DNA from: Mucilaginibacter flavidus
GTDB lineage: Bacteria > Bacteroidota > Bacteroidia > Sphingobacteriales > Sphingobacteriaceae
NCBI RefSeq assembly: GCF_024055575.1
Contig: NZ_JAMXOE010000011.1
Coordinates: 124,001-188,000 of the forward strand
Direction: 5' to 3'
Length of the DNA: 64,000 bases
In this document: one piece after another, positions 8,754 through 16,413 of the stretch
Layout of the letters: each line of letters begins with the position of its first letter
Position numbering within the stretch: position 1 is the stretch's first letter
Program-made: the position numbers and the translations under genes
Notes under the pieces: generated by a model
What the model was told of the DNA's origin: nothing
Databases searched by the model: none
What the model saw: the letters and a program-made list of their open reading frames with translations, nothing else

Positions 8754-8857
8754 GAAAACCTGTCTAATCTAAGGATCAGATGAACCATTACAATGAGATG
8801 TTTAGGGCGAGCTATGGCAAAACCCGGAAATGGCGGCCTTAAAACCGCCATTTTTTA
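8754..8857 (+). promoter_or_regulatory. Putative attenuator-like structured leader RNA with micro-ORF
   Basis: After the leader stop there is a hairpin AGATAGG-AAAA-CCTGTCT (about 8748-8765, one G-U pair), then a 20-residue ORF (8780-8842, MNHYNEMFRASYGKTRKWRP) that ends inside the terminator stem. The nonamer TGGCGGCCT occurs in the leader-peptide region (8704-8712) and again in the terminator's 5' arm (8831-8839), so the terminator's 3' arm has two possible partners. This is the layout of a transcription attenuator. The next gene, however, is not a biosynthetic one. Function is inferred. Confidence 0.4.
8828..8857 (+). terminator. Strong intrinsic terminator
   Basis: AAATGGCGG (8828-8836) pairs with CCGCCATTT (8845-8853) around an 8-base loop, followed by T residues to 8856. 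It closes the leader unit and lies 30 bases before the next coding start. Confidence 0.8.
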
Positions 8858-8886
8858 TTGACACTCAACCAATCATAATTTAAAGC

Positions 8887-9491
8887 ATGGAATGGCAACC
8901 CTACCAAACACCCGAATATGATCCCGAAAGCGGCTGGCACAATCTATGCCGCCCGTTAACTACCGTCTTTCATGTTGCCCACGTCGAAACCGCCTTACGC
9001 ATCGTCAAAGATGGCAGAGTTAAAGCAGGGCTCGTTTTGATAAAAGCAAACTTAACCAGCAGCGCATTTTGGTAAACTGGCTGTCGCCTAATGAATGGTT
9101 TGACGGTTCTCGGTATGGCAACATCGGCTTTGAAATGGAATTTGAAAAATTGATAGCATTCAGGAATTATTATTGGATAGAGATCATGACAGAATGCCGG
9201 GTACACGCGCTTCGCATCCTGATCACGCCGCATGCATATCCAGATCTTGTGCCTTATGACCCGGTAAAGGACAATGGCCCCTGGAGATATGATCCAGACC
9301 GTAAATTACACTACTGGAATCCCACTCATTGTCTCGAATTTATGCATGAAGGTGACCTGATGGTACGTGATTTTAGAGGCCTTAAATATTTTGACCACCA
9401 CAAAGATTTTTGCTGTATCGATCATCAAACCTGTCCCGATAAAAACCTATTTAAACCACTTGCCCGGTTAAGATTTTTATTACCCGGCTAA
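8887..9491 (+). pseudogene. Frameshifted gene, possibly ADP-ribosyltransferase-like
   Basis: Two overlapping frames (8887-9075 and 9069-9491) join into one ~200-residue protein if a single T is added to the GTTTTG run at about 9031-9036: KAGLVFDKSKLN followed by RILVNWLSPNEW. The combined protein has TVFHVAHVETALRIVKDGRV (the H-x-T/S and ligand-loop style start of DarT/PARP-like folds), then SPNEWFDGSRYGNIGFE and WIEIMTE, which could supply Ser/Tyr and a late Glu. The fold idea is an inference from pattern. Downstream motifs (YWNPTHCLEF, FCCIDHQTC) are unassigned. Loss of one base in a homopolymer could be a real mutation, a slip site or a sequencing error. The preceding attenuator-like unit may control it. 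Confidence 0.5.
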
Positions 9492-9510
9492 TTGCCGAGG
9501 ACGTGAAGCC

Positions 9511-9663
9511 CTATCTAACCTCCGTTTGATAGTTTTTTGATATATTTTCAATAATGACATCTAACTTTCTCTTAAAATCCGCCGGTGACAATAAGGTGCG
9601 GGGAAATCGATAGGTCTGGTAGATTTCCAAAGCCCTGATCAGGTTCAGGAATCGGTTAGGCTT
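9511..9663 (-). pseudogene. Fragment resembling ApeA/HEPN-type defence protein
   Basis: A startless frame of about 50 codons encodes KPNRFLNLIRALEIYQTYRF and ends at TAG 9511-9513. The pattern FLxLxRALExY resembles the region preceding the HEPN domain in ApeA-like proteins. No start and no HEPN catalytic RxxxxH are present. It supports the view that this end of the island has lost defence genes. The family is a guess from a short motif. Confidence 0.35.
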
Positions 9664-9744
9664 TATGCACCACTGAGACGTTTACCCGTTTATTTTATTA
9701 AACCTGTTATTTTCCACGCAGGCAGCCTTCCGGGTAATTGATGA

Positions 9745-11415
9745 TTAAGTATCAGCCAGCAAATCAAAATATTCATCATCTTCATTTTTACCGCCATATC
9801 CTTTTCCTGCATGCTTATGCGTTTCTAAAAATTCTATTCTACTGATCCATTTCACCATCTTATATCCAAGTTGGTTTTCAACCCGCAATCGGAGGGGGGC
9901 GCCATGTGTTTCAGAAAGCGGCTGGTAATTCATTTCCCAAGCGAGTATGGACTCCGGTTTCAGGCAATTGTCCAAACTGTGGGTATCATAATAGGTCCCG
10001 CCATACATCCCCTCGCCAAACGAGTAAAATACAACTGTCGTTACAGAAGGATGTGGTTTAACCAGCTCCACGAGGTTTTTAATGGGCAATCCGCCCCATT
10101 CAGCAATTCCCGACCAGCCTTGGATGCATTGGTGCATCGTTATGTTTTGCTCCAGACCCATTTGTTTAAGGTCTTCGAGCGATAGTTCAACCGGATTTTC
10201 AACCAGCCCGCCAACCTGAAGTTTGTAATCTTTAAATTTATTAGCTGCCAGGTCGCGCCACTCCTCTGAGTCGGGCATTTTGCCATTTACCCAGAAATAA
10301 GGGGAGATGTCTTTTCGTTTATAATAATCTTTAGGCTTGAATTTGTTGATAGACATACTCCACAATGTGCCATTAATAGCTGCATCGGTATGTTGTAAGG
10401 ACCGGGGCCGTTGCCAGGAGATCCAATGGGCCAGGAAACCAAATGCTATCGTCAATAAGATAATACCTAAACCAATATAGATCCCCATATGACTGACTGG
10501 GTTATCTGTGCCAATAGTGATATGGTTCATATTACGTGTTAACCCGGTAGCTGCTATCATGGCTACATGGATAATTATAAAGGCAACAAAAGATAGCATG
10601 ACCAAAAAATGTATAGACCGTGCACCCTGGCGATTGCCAAATAGTTTAGGAAACCAATGCAGCCGGTTTTCTATCGCCGGCGACATGGCCATGCCGCTAA
10701 GCATTGCAACAGGTGCCAGTAAAAAAACTACTGCGAAGTAAGATATTTGCTGAAGGGCATTATAATGATAAAAACCATTTGGCTCAATAGGCATATGAAA
10801 GGTTGCGTAATGTACAAACACATTCCATGAGTCGGGCAACACCTGCCATGACATTGGCACGAGCCGTTTCCATTGGTTAGTAAAAAACAGTAAAGCTGTA
10901 AATACTATTCCATTGAGCAGAAAAAAAGGGACGGTTATAAAATGCCAGTGCCGGGCCAGCCCAATAGAATGGCGGTAACCAGGCAGGCCAACTATAGGGT
11001 TTAAATACCGTGCATCTTCTTTGGCCGTCCAAACCCTATCATCCGGCACCTTTATTGGTGTAAACCGTAACCATTCCGAATTAGGCGAACAACCATTGTT
11101 CCAATATAAGCGGGCATGGTCAGCCAGTATGGAAAGCCCACTCCTGATAATGAGTATAAGGAAAAAGAAATTAACCCAATGACTAAGACTTAGCCACAGC
11201 GGAAACCCTTTAGGGTCAGCCTGGGTTGTTTCCGGCAGGGATAATGAAGGATCGCGGGGCAAACCAAATACCAGGTATTGGAACCATGCAAGCCCTATAG
11301 TTGCCAACAGAAGAATAAAAACGATAATAAGCGCAAAAGGCTTAATACCTATAAACATCCGTCTGTCCTGTGGGAAACGTATTGCCCGCTCTGCTTCATT
11401 AAAGTTGGTAAACAT
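9745..11415 (-). CDS. Cytochrome b561-type membrane domain fused to sulfite-oxidase-like molybdopterin oxidoreductase
   Basis: This 556-residue fusion has about six membrane helices in residues 1-335 with His pairs suited to haem b (HHW-type residues around 155-160, 269 and 283). A soluble molybdopterin domain (about 370-556) follows, with the Mo-ligand Cys430 in MHQCIQGWSGIAEWGG. It combines the roles of MsrQ (haem b electron donor) and MsrP/YedY (Mo enzyme) in one chain, though topology and order differ from the E. coli system, where MsrP precedes MsrQ. Electrons probably pass from quinol to the Mo site; the substrate (e.g. methionine sulfoxide) is not proven. No twin-arginine signal is seen at the fusion point, so the side of the membrane where it acts is uncertain. 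Confidence 0.8.
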   Translation of the reverse strand: MFTNFNEAERAIRFPQDRRMFIGIKPFALIIVFILLLATIGLAWFQYLVFGLPRDPSLSLPETTQADPKGFPLWLSLSHWVNFFFLILIIRSGLSILADHARLYWNNGCSPNSEWLRFTPIKVPDDRVWTAKEDARYLNPIVGLPGYRHSIGLARHWHFITVPFFLLNGIVFTALLFFTNQWKRLVPMSWQVLPDSWNVFVHYATFHMPIEPNGFYHYNALQQISYFAVVFLLAPVAMLSGMAMSPAIENRLHWFPKLFGNRQGARSIHFLVMLSFVAFIIIHVAMIAATGLTRNMNHITIGTDNPVSHMGIYIGLGIILLTIAFGFLAHWISWQRPRSLQHTDAAINGTLWSMSINKFKPKDYYKRKDISPYFWVNGKMPDSEEWRDLAANKFKDYKLQVGGLVENPVELSLEDLKQMGLEQNITMHQCIQGWSGIAEWGGLPIKNLVELVKPHPSVTTVVFYSFGEGMYGGTYYDTHSLDNCLKPESILAWEMNYQPLSETHGAPLRLRVENQLGYKMVKWISRIEFLETHKHAGKGYGGKNEDDEYFDLLADT

Positions 11416-11487
11416 GGTTTCTTAGAATTAAATATCAAAGCAGCAATAGCCGGATAACCTAAACTTTCAGGAATTGTATTTCCCGGT

Positions 11488-11796
11488 TTACAAATGCTTT
11501 TGTTGAAGTGCTCGAACTATATCTTCAGTATGTGGATCACTGGAAATACCATACCCATTTACTAGAACACCCTTTAAATTATGTTTTAAAGAAGATATTG
11601 CATATGCCACAGCTTCATCTTCCGGATCAGAGATCCCTTCAAAACGGTAATGCTGATCTATTACAAACTCTTCAGGATATAGTTTTATATAATTTCCATG
11701 GCATTCCAGGCAACTATCCTTTAAGTTGAAGTCAATTGTATAACCTTCTTTTTCAAGGTAGTTTAGAACTTCAGAAACTGTAGTCATAGATTGCAT
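11488..11796 (-). CDS. Small conserved hypothetical protein
   Basis: This 102-residue soluble protein begins MQSMTTVSEVLNYLEKEGYT and contains SCLECHGNYIKLYPEEF and FEGISDPEDEAVAYAISS. Bacteroidota homologues with this layout are sometimes labelled phosphoribosylpyrophosphate synthetase, but at 102 residues it lacks PRPP-binding motifs, so I would not use that name. A start at the second Met (MTTVSEV) is equally likely. It lies 72 bases upstream of the molybdopterin fusion gene on the same strand. Function unknown. Confidence 0.6.
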   Translation of the reverse strand: MQSMTTVSEVLNYLEKEGYTIDFNLKDSCLECHGNYIKLYPEEFVIDQHYRFEGISDPEDEAVAYAISSLKHNLKGVLVNGYGISSDPHTEDIVRALQQKHL

Positions 11797-11798
11797 AA

Positions 11799-11912
11799 TT
11801 ATTCAATGAATAAGTTGTTTAATAAATAATTATAAAGATCATTCATTTCCCGACCGCAAATCGTACCCAGGCCTATTATACCTAAATCGTATTTATCTAG
11901 TTCTTTGCTCAT
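11799..11912 (-). pseudogene. 6-phosphogluconate dehydrogenase N-terminal fragment
   Basis: A 37-codon frame encodes MSKELDKYDLGIIGLGTICG then REMNDLYNYLL. The piece YDLGIIGLG resembles the NADP-binding start of 6-phosphogluconate dehydrogenase (FGMIGLGVMGRNL), with the third glycine region altered; after REM the similarity ends. It lies downstream of the transaldolase gene, a plausible pentose-phosphate neighbour. It is probably a relic of gnd, though a tiny unrelated ORF is possible. Confidence 0.4.
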
Positions 11913-12096
11913 TTTCCTTGTGATTTCTATTTTTCATTCTTCTAATTGTTTTTTGGTGGGTTCAAAACCTACATGCTGAAGCATGAATACACAACCTTCC
12001 TATAGCTTATTTCCGCGATTCTCCAATTTTGCTATGACTCAAGAGTACGCCTCCTCTTCAAAAGCGAAAATTTTTAATACTATAGTTCCAATTTAT

Positions 12097-13191
12097 TTAG
12101 ACTTTGACTTTTTGGCTCTCAATTGCCTGCAACAGTTTTTCAAAAGCCTTATTGAATTTTTCGATACCCTCATCCTCTAATTTCTGGGTAATTATATCTA
12201 TGTCAACACCGCCTTTTTTCAGTCTGCTTAATGTTTCGGTTGCTTTATCAAGATCCTTCGCTAAAGTATTTAGGGCTATACCATGATCGCGGAAAGCTTC
12301 TATAGTTTCTAACGGAACAGTGTTTACCGTATCTGGGCCAATCAGAGCTTCTATGTATTTGGTATCTTTAAAAGAAGGGTCTTTGCTGCTGGTGCTCGCC
12401 CATAGCAAACGCTGTACTTTAGCACCCTTTGCGGCCAGCTTCTCCCAGCGGGGGCCGCTGAATGCTCTTTTGAAAATTTCGTAAGCTTTTTTAGCCGACG
12501 CAATAGCAATTTCGCCCTTCAGATCACTCAAGTCTCTCTCATCAAGCATCGGATCAACCATCACATCTATGCGGCTCAAAAAGAAACTAGCTACAGACGA
12601 AATTTGGTTTATCATTTCACCATTTGCCATCCTATCTTCCAACCTTGATAAATAGGCTTCTATTACTTCTTCGTATCTTGGCAAGCCAAATAGCAAGGTA
12701 ATGTTAATGTTTATGCCTGCGGCGGTTGAACTGCGAATAGCAGATAGACCCGGCTGAGTAGCCGGGATTTTTATCATCACGTTTCGGCGGTCAACTTTTT
12801 TCCAAAGCTTCAATGCCTGGTTAGCAGTTTCTTCGGTTTTCAATGCCAAAAGCGGGGATACTTCCAAACTTACAAAACCATCAGCGCCCTTAGTCCCATC
12901 GTAAACACTCCTAAACAAGTCAGTTGCATTTTTTACATCGGTTATAGCCAGTCCAAAAAATATATCTTCATTGCTTTTATCATCTTCGCCCAGCGCACGA
13001 ATCTCGTTATCATAATCAGAGCTGCCGGAAATGGCTTTTTCAAAAATAGAAGGATTTGAGGTTACCCCGCTTATACCATCCTCATCGATCAGTTTCTTTA
13101 AGTTTCCGGATGAAATAATCGTCCGGTCAATGAAATCCAGCCAAATGCTTTGACCGAAACTGTGTATTTGTTTCACTTTATTTGTTTCCAT
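12097..13191 (-). CDS. tal: Transaldolase
   Basis: This 364-residue transaldolase transfers a dihydroxyacetone unit between sedoheptulose-7-P/glyceraldehyde-3-P and erythrose-4-P/fructose-6-P. The Schiff-base lysine is K141 in VMIKIPATQPG; SGVTSNPSIF (41-50) is the conserved N-terminal loop. Length and motifs fit the long TalB/Tal-type found as a stand-alone enzyme or in Tal-Pgi fusions; here the Pgi part is absent. It probably works with the transketolase at 29,245 and the phosphoketolase at 56,299 in rearranging sugar phosphates. The start codon at 13191 follows an AT-rich leader. Confidence 0.93.
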   Translation of the reverse strand: METNKVKQIHSFGQSIWLDFIDRTIISSGNLKKLIDEDGISGVTSNPSIFEKAISGSSDYDNEIRALGEDDKSNEDIFFGLAITDVKNATDLFRSVYDGTKGADGFVSLEVSPLLALKTEETANQALKLWKKVDRRNVMIKIPATQPGLSAIRSSTAAGININITLLFGLPRYEEVIEAYLSRLEDRMANGEMINQISSVASFFLSRIDVMVDPMLDERDLSDLKGEIAIASAKKAYEIFKRAFSGPRWEKLAAKGAKVQRLLWASTSSKDPSFKDTKYIEALIGPDTVNTVPLETIEAFRDHGIALNTLAKDLDKATETLSRLKKGGVDIDIITQKLEDEGIEKFNKAFEKLLQAIESQKVKV

Positions 13192-13512
13192 GATATTTAT
13201 TACGATGTGTTTTTTTGTTTTTCGAACAGTTGAACTTTCTATAATCTATGTAACAATGTATGGTGCTGTAAATCGAACATTTAAAAATGCACTGGAGGAC
13301 TTGACATAGTCACTTCATTTCTTTACCACCACTCTTTCGTCTCATCTTATCACATCTGCATTCAAAACAGTTTTCATGCTTCTAATCAGTTTAAATGTGA
13401 TTATATTGAAGCTATCGTCTCATATTTACGAACAATCATAAATGAATACAGTTTTTAAAACTTCAAATCCTTTTTCATTCACTGCCCCATTTTTCAAACA
13501 CTCAATTTCTGT
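13192..13512. other. Intergenic stretch, no feature identified
   Basis: About 320 bases between the divergent transaldolase and the GH130 relic. It is AT-rich, with no clear promoter box, RNA gene or coding frame that I can support. Confidence 0.4.
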
Positions 13513-13980
13513 ATGAAATATCATTTATATAGAAAACCAGCTAAGTTTACCTCACACCATCGTCTGGCCAGCCCAGTATCTGCATGGGAACAGTTAAAAA
13601 CAGGTGCAGGCACACCCCCTATTTTGACTAAACACGGATAGATGATATTTTATCATGGAGTGCATGAAATGAAGAAATCCACCAAAGGGCGCAAATTATG
13701 TTATTCTGCGGGCGTGATGATCTTATCAGAAACAGACCCATATACGATTCTTTATCGTTCGGCAAAGCCGGTATTAAAGCCAGTTTTACCTCAGGAAAAG
13801 GTAGGTGCTATAGCTAACGTGGTTTTTCCTACAGGAATAGACCGTCGCAATGATATTGGACAACCTAACCGCTTTGATGTTTATTATGGTATGGCTGATG
13901 ATCGTATAGGCGTTGCTAAGATGGAAGTACCTGATGTATTACCTTCAGGTGCAAAGGTTAATAAACAAGTTAAAAACTAG
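13513..13980 (+). pseudogene. GH130 beta-mannoside phosphorylase C-terminal relic with nonsense codon
   Basis: A single frame runs from ATG 13513 to TAG 13639 and continues from 13642 to 13980. Before the stop it reads LKTGAGTPPILTKHG; after it MIFYHGVHE, then NVVFPTGIDRR and RFDVYYGMADDRIGVAKMEV. These are the C-terminal motifs of GH130 glycoside phosphorylases (GAGTPPxxTxxGWLxxYHG). The TAG replaces the conserved Trp (TGG to TAG). The N-terminal beta-propeller blades and catalytic Asp are missing, so this is a remnant rather than a one-mutation null. The C-terminal half alone could pass as a 112-residue gene. Confidence 0.8.
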
Positions 13981-14152
13981 CAGAATAAAAACACTGTGAT
14001 TAGATTGGTTTTAGTGATTATATATACTTCGAAATGCACAATCGCTAAAAATATAAAAATTAGTGACTAATCAATTCAAAAGAAGCAACAGTTACTGAAT
14101 TATAAAACCGCCAAAACCATGGAAGCGTCTTTTGATGAAACGCAATATTATG

Positions 14153-14647
14153 TTAGGATAGTTCTTTCCTGGTCGCACTTATTTGCCCATTGCGTTCCAT
14201 ATATACTTTATCAATTTTATCCAGGTTATCTGTCAATGCAGTCTCCCTTATCCCTTGCATAATATCTTCATCTCCTACGAGAGCCCTGTTTATATTTTTC
14301 CTGATAAACAGTCCGTCTTTAAAAAGAAGGATCTTGTTGCCTTCCACCAGATTGCTAAAACGTTTATGGCGAACAATTAACAAACCTAAAAACCGGTGTA
14401 AAAGAACAATTACAAAACAGGTAATAATAACAGTCAGAAATGGTGAAGCACCAACTATGCCACGACTCAATACAGCGCCGAGAGTTATGACAATAATATT
14501 GTCTAATGGTGACCGCATTCCAAAAGAACGTCGCCCGGATATTCTGATCAATACCAGGGCAATAAAAAAAACCGCTATTCCCCTGCAACTCATTTGCAAA
14601 ATATTCAAATCCACTCCCTGACCAAATATTTCAATAAATATATTCAT
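14153..14647 (-). CDS. DUF421 (YetF-type) membrane protein
   Basis: This 164-residue protein has three N-terminal membrane helices (about 20-38, 47-62 and 66-92) with LIRISGRRSFGMRSPLDNII between them. A short cytoplasmic part follows (LVEGNKILLFKDGLFIRKN), the canonical DUF421 layout; the family is linked to spore and stress membranes but lacks a defined activity. The C-terminus EERNGQ-like region (ERNGQISATRKE) fits the small Bacteroidota members. It stands alone between the GH130 relic and the ATL gene. Confidence 0.85.
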   Translation of the reverse strand: MNIFIEIFGQGVDLNILQMSCRGIAVFFIALVLIRISGRRSFGMRSPLDNIIVITLGAVLSRGIVGASPFLTVIITCFVIVLLHRFLGLLIVRHKRFSNLVEGNKILLFKDGLFIRKNINRALVGDEDIMQGIRETALTDNLDKIDKVYMERNGQISATRKELS

Positions 14648-14715
14648 AATGCATTATTTAAAATATGTATAATAATTCAGAAATATGATTCTTTTAACAA
14701 TAATATTCGTAGCCA

Positions 14716-15069
14716 TTAATTGGTTATATCTGGCTTTTCTAACGAAAATTCAATAGCCGGATCCCAAAAGATGGCCTTAAAATCTTGCACCTGATCGCTC
14801 TGTATTTTAATGCCTTCGCTTTCCAATAATTCCTCCATCAAATTGGAGCCAAAATGAAATTTTCCTGTTAATAACCCTTGACGGTTAACCACACGATGCG
14901 CTGGAACAGGTGGCCACGCTTTATCTGATACCTGCAAAGCATAGCCCACCATGCGAGATGACCCTTTGGTGCCGAGATAAGCTGCAATTGCTCCGAATGA
15001 GGTTACCCTGCCGATTGGTATCAGGCGCACAACTACATAAACCCTTTCGAAAAAATTATGGTCAGTCAT
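14716..15069 (-). CDS. Alkyltransferase-like (ATL) DNA-base-damage-sensing protein
   Basis: This 117-residue protein has the C-terminal fold of O6-alkylguanine-DNA alkyltransferase: FFERVYVVVRLIPIGRVTSFG (helix-turn-helix start), GSSRMVGYAL (arginine finger region) and VPAHRVVN. The active-site PCHR is replaced by PAHR, so it cannot accept the alkyl group. ATL proteins bind alkylated guanine and hand it to nucleotide excision repair. The missing N-terminal Ada domain is normal for ATLs. Nearby genes do not form an operon with it. Confidence 0.88.
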   Translation of the reverse strand: MTDHNFFERVYVVVRLIPIGRVTSFGAIAAYLGTKGSSRMVGYALQVSDKAWPPVPAHRVVNRQGLLTGKFHFGSNLMEELLESEGIKIQSDQVQDFKAIFWDPAIEFSLEKPDITN

Positions 15070-15275
15070 TATTTATTAAATAGACGACTTAAAAATAGTT
15101 AATGTCTTATTATTTTCAGACATTTTTAACTTTAACAATACTGCCACGCAGAAATGGAAGAGAAATTCTCTCAATAGATTAAAGAAGTTGACTAATAAAT
15201 AAGATCATTAATTGTTAATTTGAAAAGTTACGTTCATCACCTATAATAAATTGCTTAATTTAGCAATAAAAGCTT

Positions 15276-15491
15276 ATGGAAAAGAAATTTTTAATCGGAG
15301 ATCATGTAACATGGAACTCTGAAGCCGGCCACGTATCCGGAACCATTATTAAAATACACAAAAAGGATTTTGATTACAAGGGATATACACATCATGCCAC
15401 TAAAGAAGATCCGCAATATGAAATTAAAAGTGATATAAGTGACCATATTGCTGCACATAAAGGGAAGGCGCTTACTAAAGTAAAACAGTAA
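15276..15491 (+). CDS. DUF2945 (hypervirulence-associated TUDOR domain) protein
   Basis: This 71-residue protein reads FLIGDHVTWNSEAGHVSGTI then ATKEDPQYEIKSD and HIAAHKGKALTKV, the full DUF2945 pattern (GDxVxWxSxxGxxxGxV ... YxIKSDxTxHxAxHKxxAL). Its function is unknown; the fold is a small beta-barrel. A near-palindrome, ATTGCTTAATTTAGCAAT, lies just upstream and may be a regulatory site. Confidence 0.9.
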   Translation: MEKKFLIGDHVTWNSEAGHVSGTIIKIHKKDFDYKGYTHHATKEDPQYEIKSDISDHIAAHKGKALTKVKQ

Positions 15492-15516
15492 AGAGATACC
15501 TGTGCGAAAAGTGTAA

Positions 15517-15639
15517 TCAATGAGTTCCGTCTTTTTGTTGCTGACTATTAAGCTCTTCCACCTTCATTTTGCTTATTATTTCATCAACTTTTGAAACAAT
15601 ACTTTCGCATTTTCTGTTGATAAAATTCATAAGCATCAT
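15517..15639 (-). CDS. Possible 40-residue protein
   Basis: A short frame begins MMLMNFINRKCESIVSKVDE and continues IISKMKVEELNSQQ to TGA at 15517. Its regular hydrophobic spacing suggests a helix. It is divergent from sdhC and too short for reliable assignment. It may be chance. Confidence 0.2.
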   Translation of the reverse strand: MMLMNFINRKCESIVSKVDEIISKMKVEELNSQQQKDGTH

Positions 15640-15692
15640 TAATCTTCCTGTAATGTTTTTTTATATCTGACAATCCACTCAACTTTCGCGTT

Positions 15693-16361
15693 ATGACCTG
15701 GAAACAGCTACTCACATCTTCACTCGGGAAAAAATATTTAATGGGCGCAACAGGCTTTTTTCTCATTATTTATCTGATTGTTCATGCATCTGTAAACGCG
15801 CTGATATTTTATGATGATAATGGTGCAACATTTAATGTAGTAGCTCATTTCATGCTCCATAACTATTTCATTAGGTTCCTGGAAATAGGTTTGTTCGCTG
15901 TTTTTATTCTGCACATTGTACAAGGTCTCATGTTGTGGAAACAAAATACATCGGCAAGAAAAATAAATTATTACAGACAAAACTTTCCACGTGAAATAAA
16001 ATGGTACAGCCGCTATATGGGTTGGCTGGGAACATTCATACTTTTATTTCTCGTATTGCATTTATATAATTTTTGGGCGGGTACTAAACACGAATTGTAT
16101 TTCAAAGGCCCTTCGAATGATCTTTATAAGGAAATGAAAAAAGTTTTTACAAGCCCTTTGCTATTCACTTTATACATGTTAGGATTGGTTTCATTATTAT
16201 TTCATTTATTGCAAGGTTTTCAAAGTGCTTTTCAAACTTTTGGGATTAATAATAGAAGATGGATTCCTATAGTAAGAAGAATAGGTATTTTTTATTCAAT
16301 TATCATTTGCATTGTGTTTGCTTTAATGCCTATCGCATTTATGGCAGGATGGCTGCAATAG
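15693..16361 (+). CDS. sdhC: Succinate dehydrogenase cytochrome b subunit
   Basis: This 222-residue membrane anchor has five hydrophobic helices and haem-ligating His residues around them (LIVHASVNALI, FLEIGLFAVFILHIVQGL, LVLHLYNFW, LLFHLLQGFQSAF). This is the single-chain di-haem type used by Bacteroidota SDH/Frd. It anchors SdhA and SdhB and exchanges electrons with menaquinone. It heads the sdhCAB operon with about 50 bases to sdhA. MTWKQLLTSSLGKKYLMGATG is the typical N-terminus. Confidence 0.92.
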   Translation: MTWKQLLTSSLGKKYLMGATGFFLIIYLIVHASVNALIFYDDNGATFNVVAHFMLHNYFIRFLEIGLFAVFILHIVQGLMLWKQNTSARKINYYRQNFPREIKWYSRYMGWLGTFILLFLVLHLYNFWAGTKHELYFKGPSNDLYKEMKKVFTSPLLFTLYMLGLVSLLFHLLQGFQSAFQTFGINNRRWIPIVRRIGIFYSIIICIVFALMPIAFMAGWLQ

Positions 16362-16413
16362 ATATTTCATCATGAAAAAATCTTTCCAGCATAAAAATAT
16401 TTAATACTAACCT

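Noticed and set aside
1..9700. Whole island as a prophage or ICE
   Set aside because: No integrase, structural, conjugation or attachment-site genes are seen; only a recombinase fragment.
14190..14621. 143-codon plus-strand frame in the DUF421 gene
   Set aside because: It is antisense to a clear DUF421 protein and rich in unlikely residue runs; a shadow.
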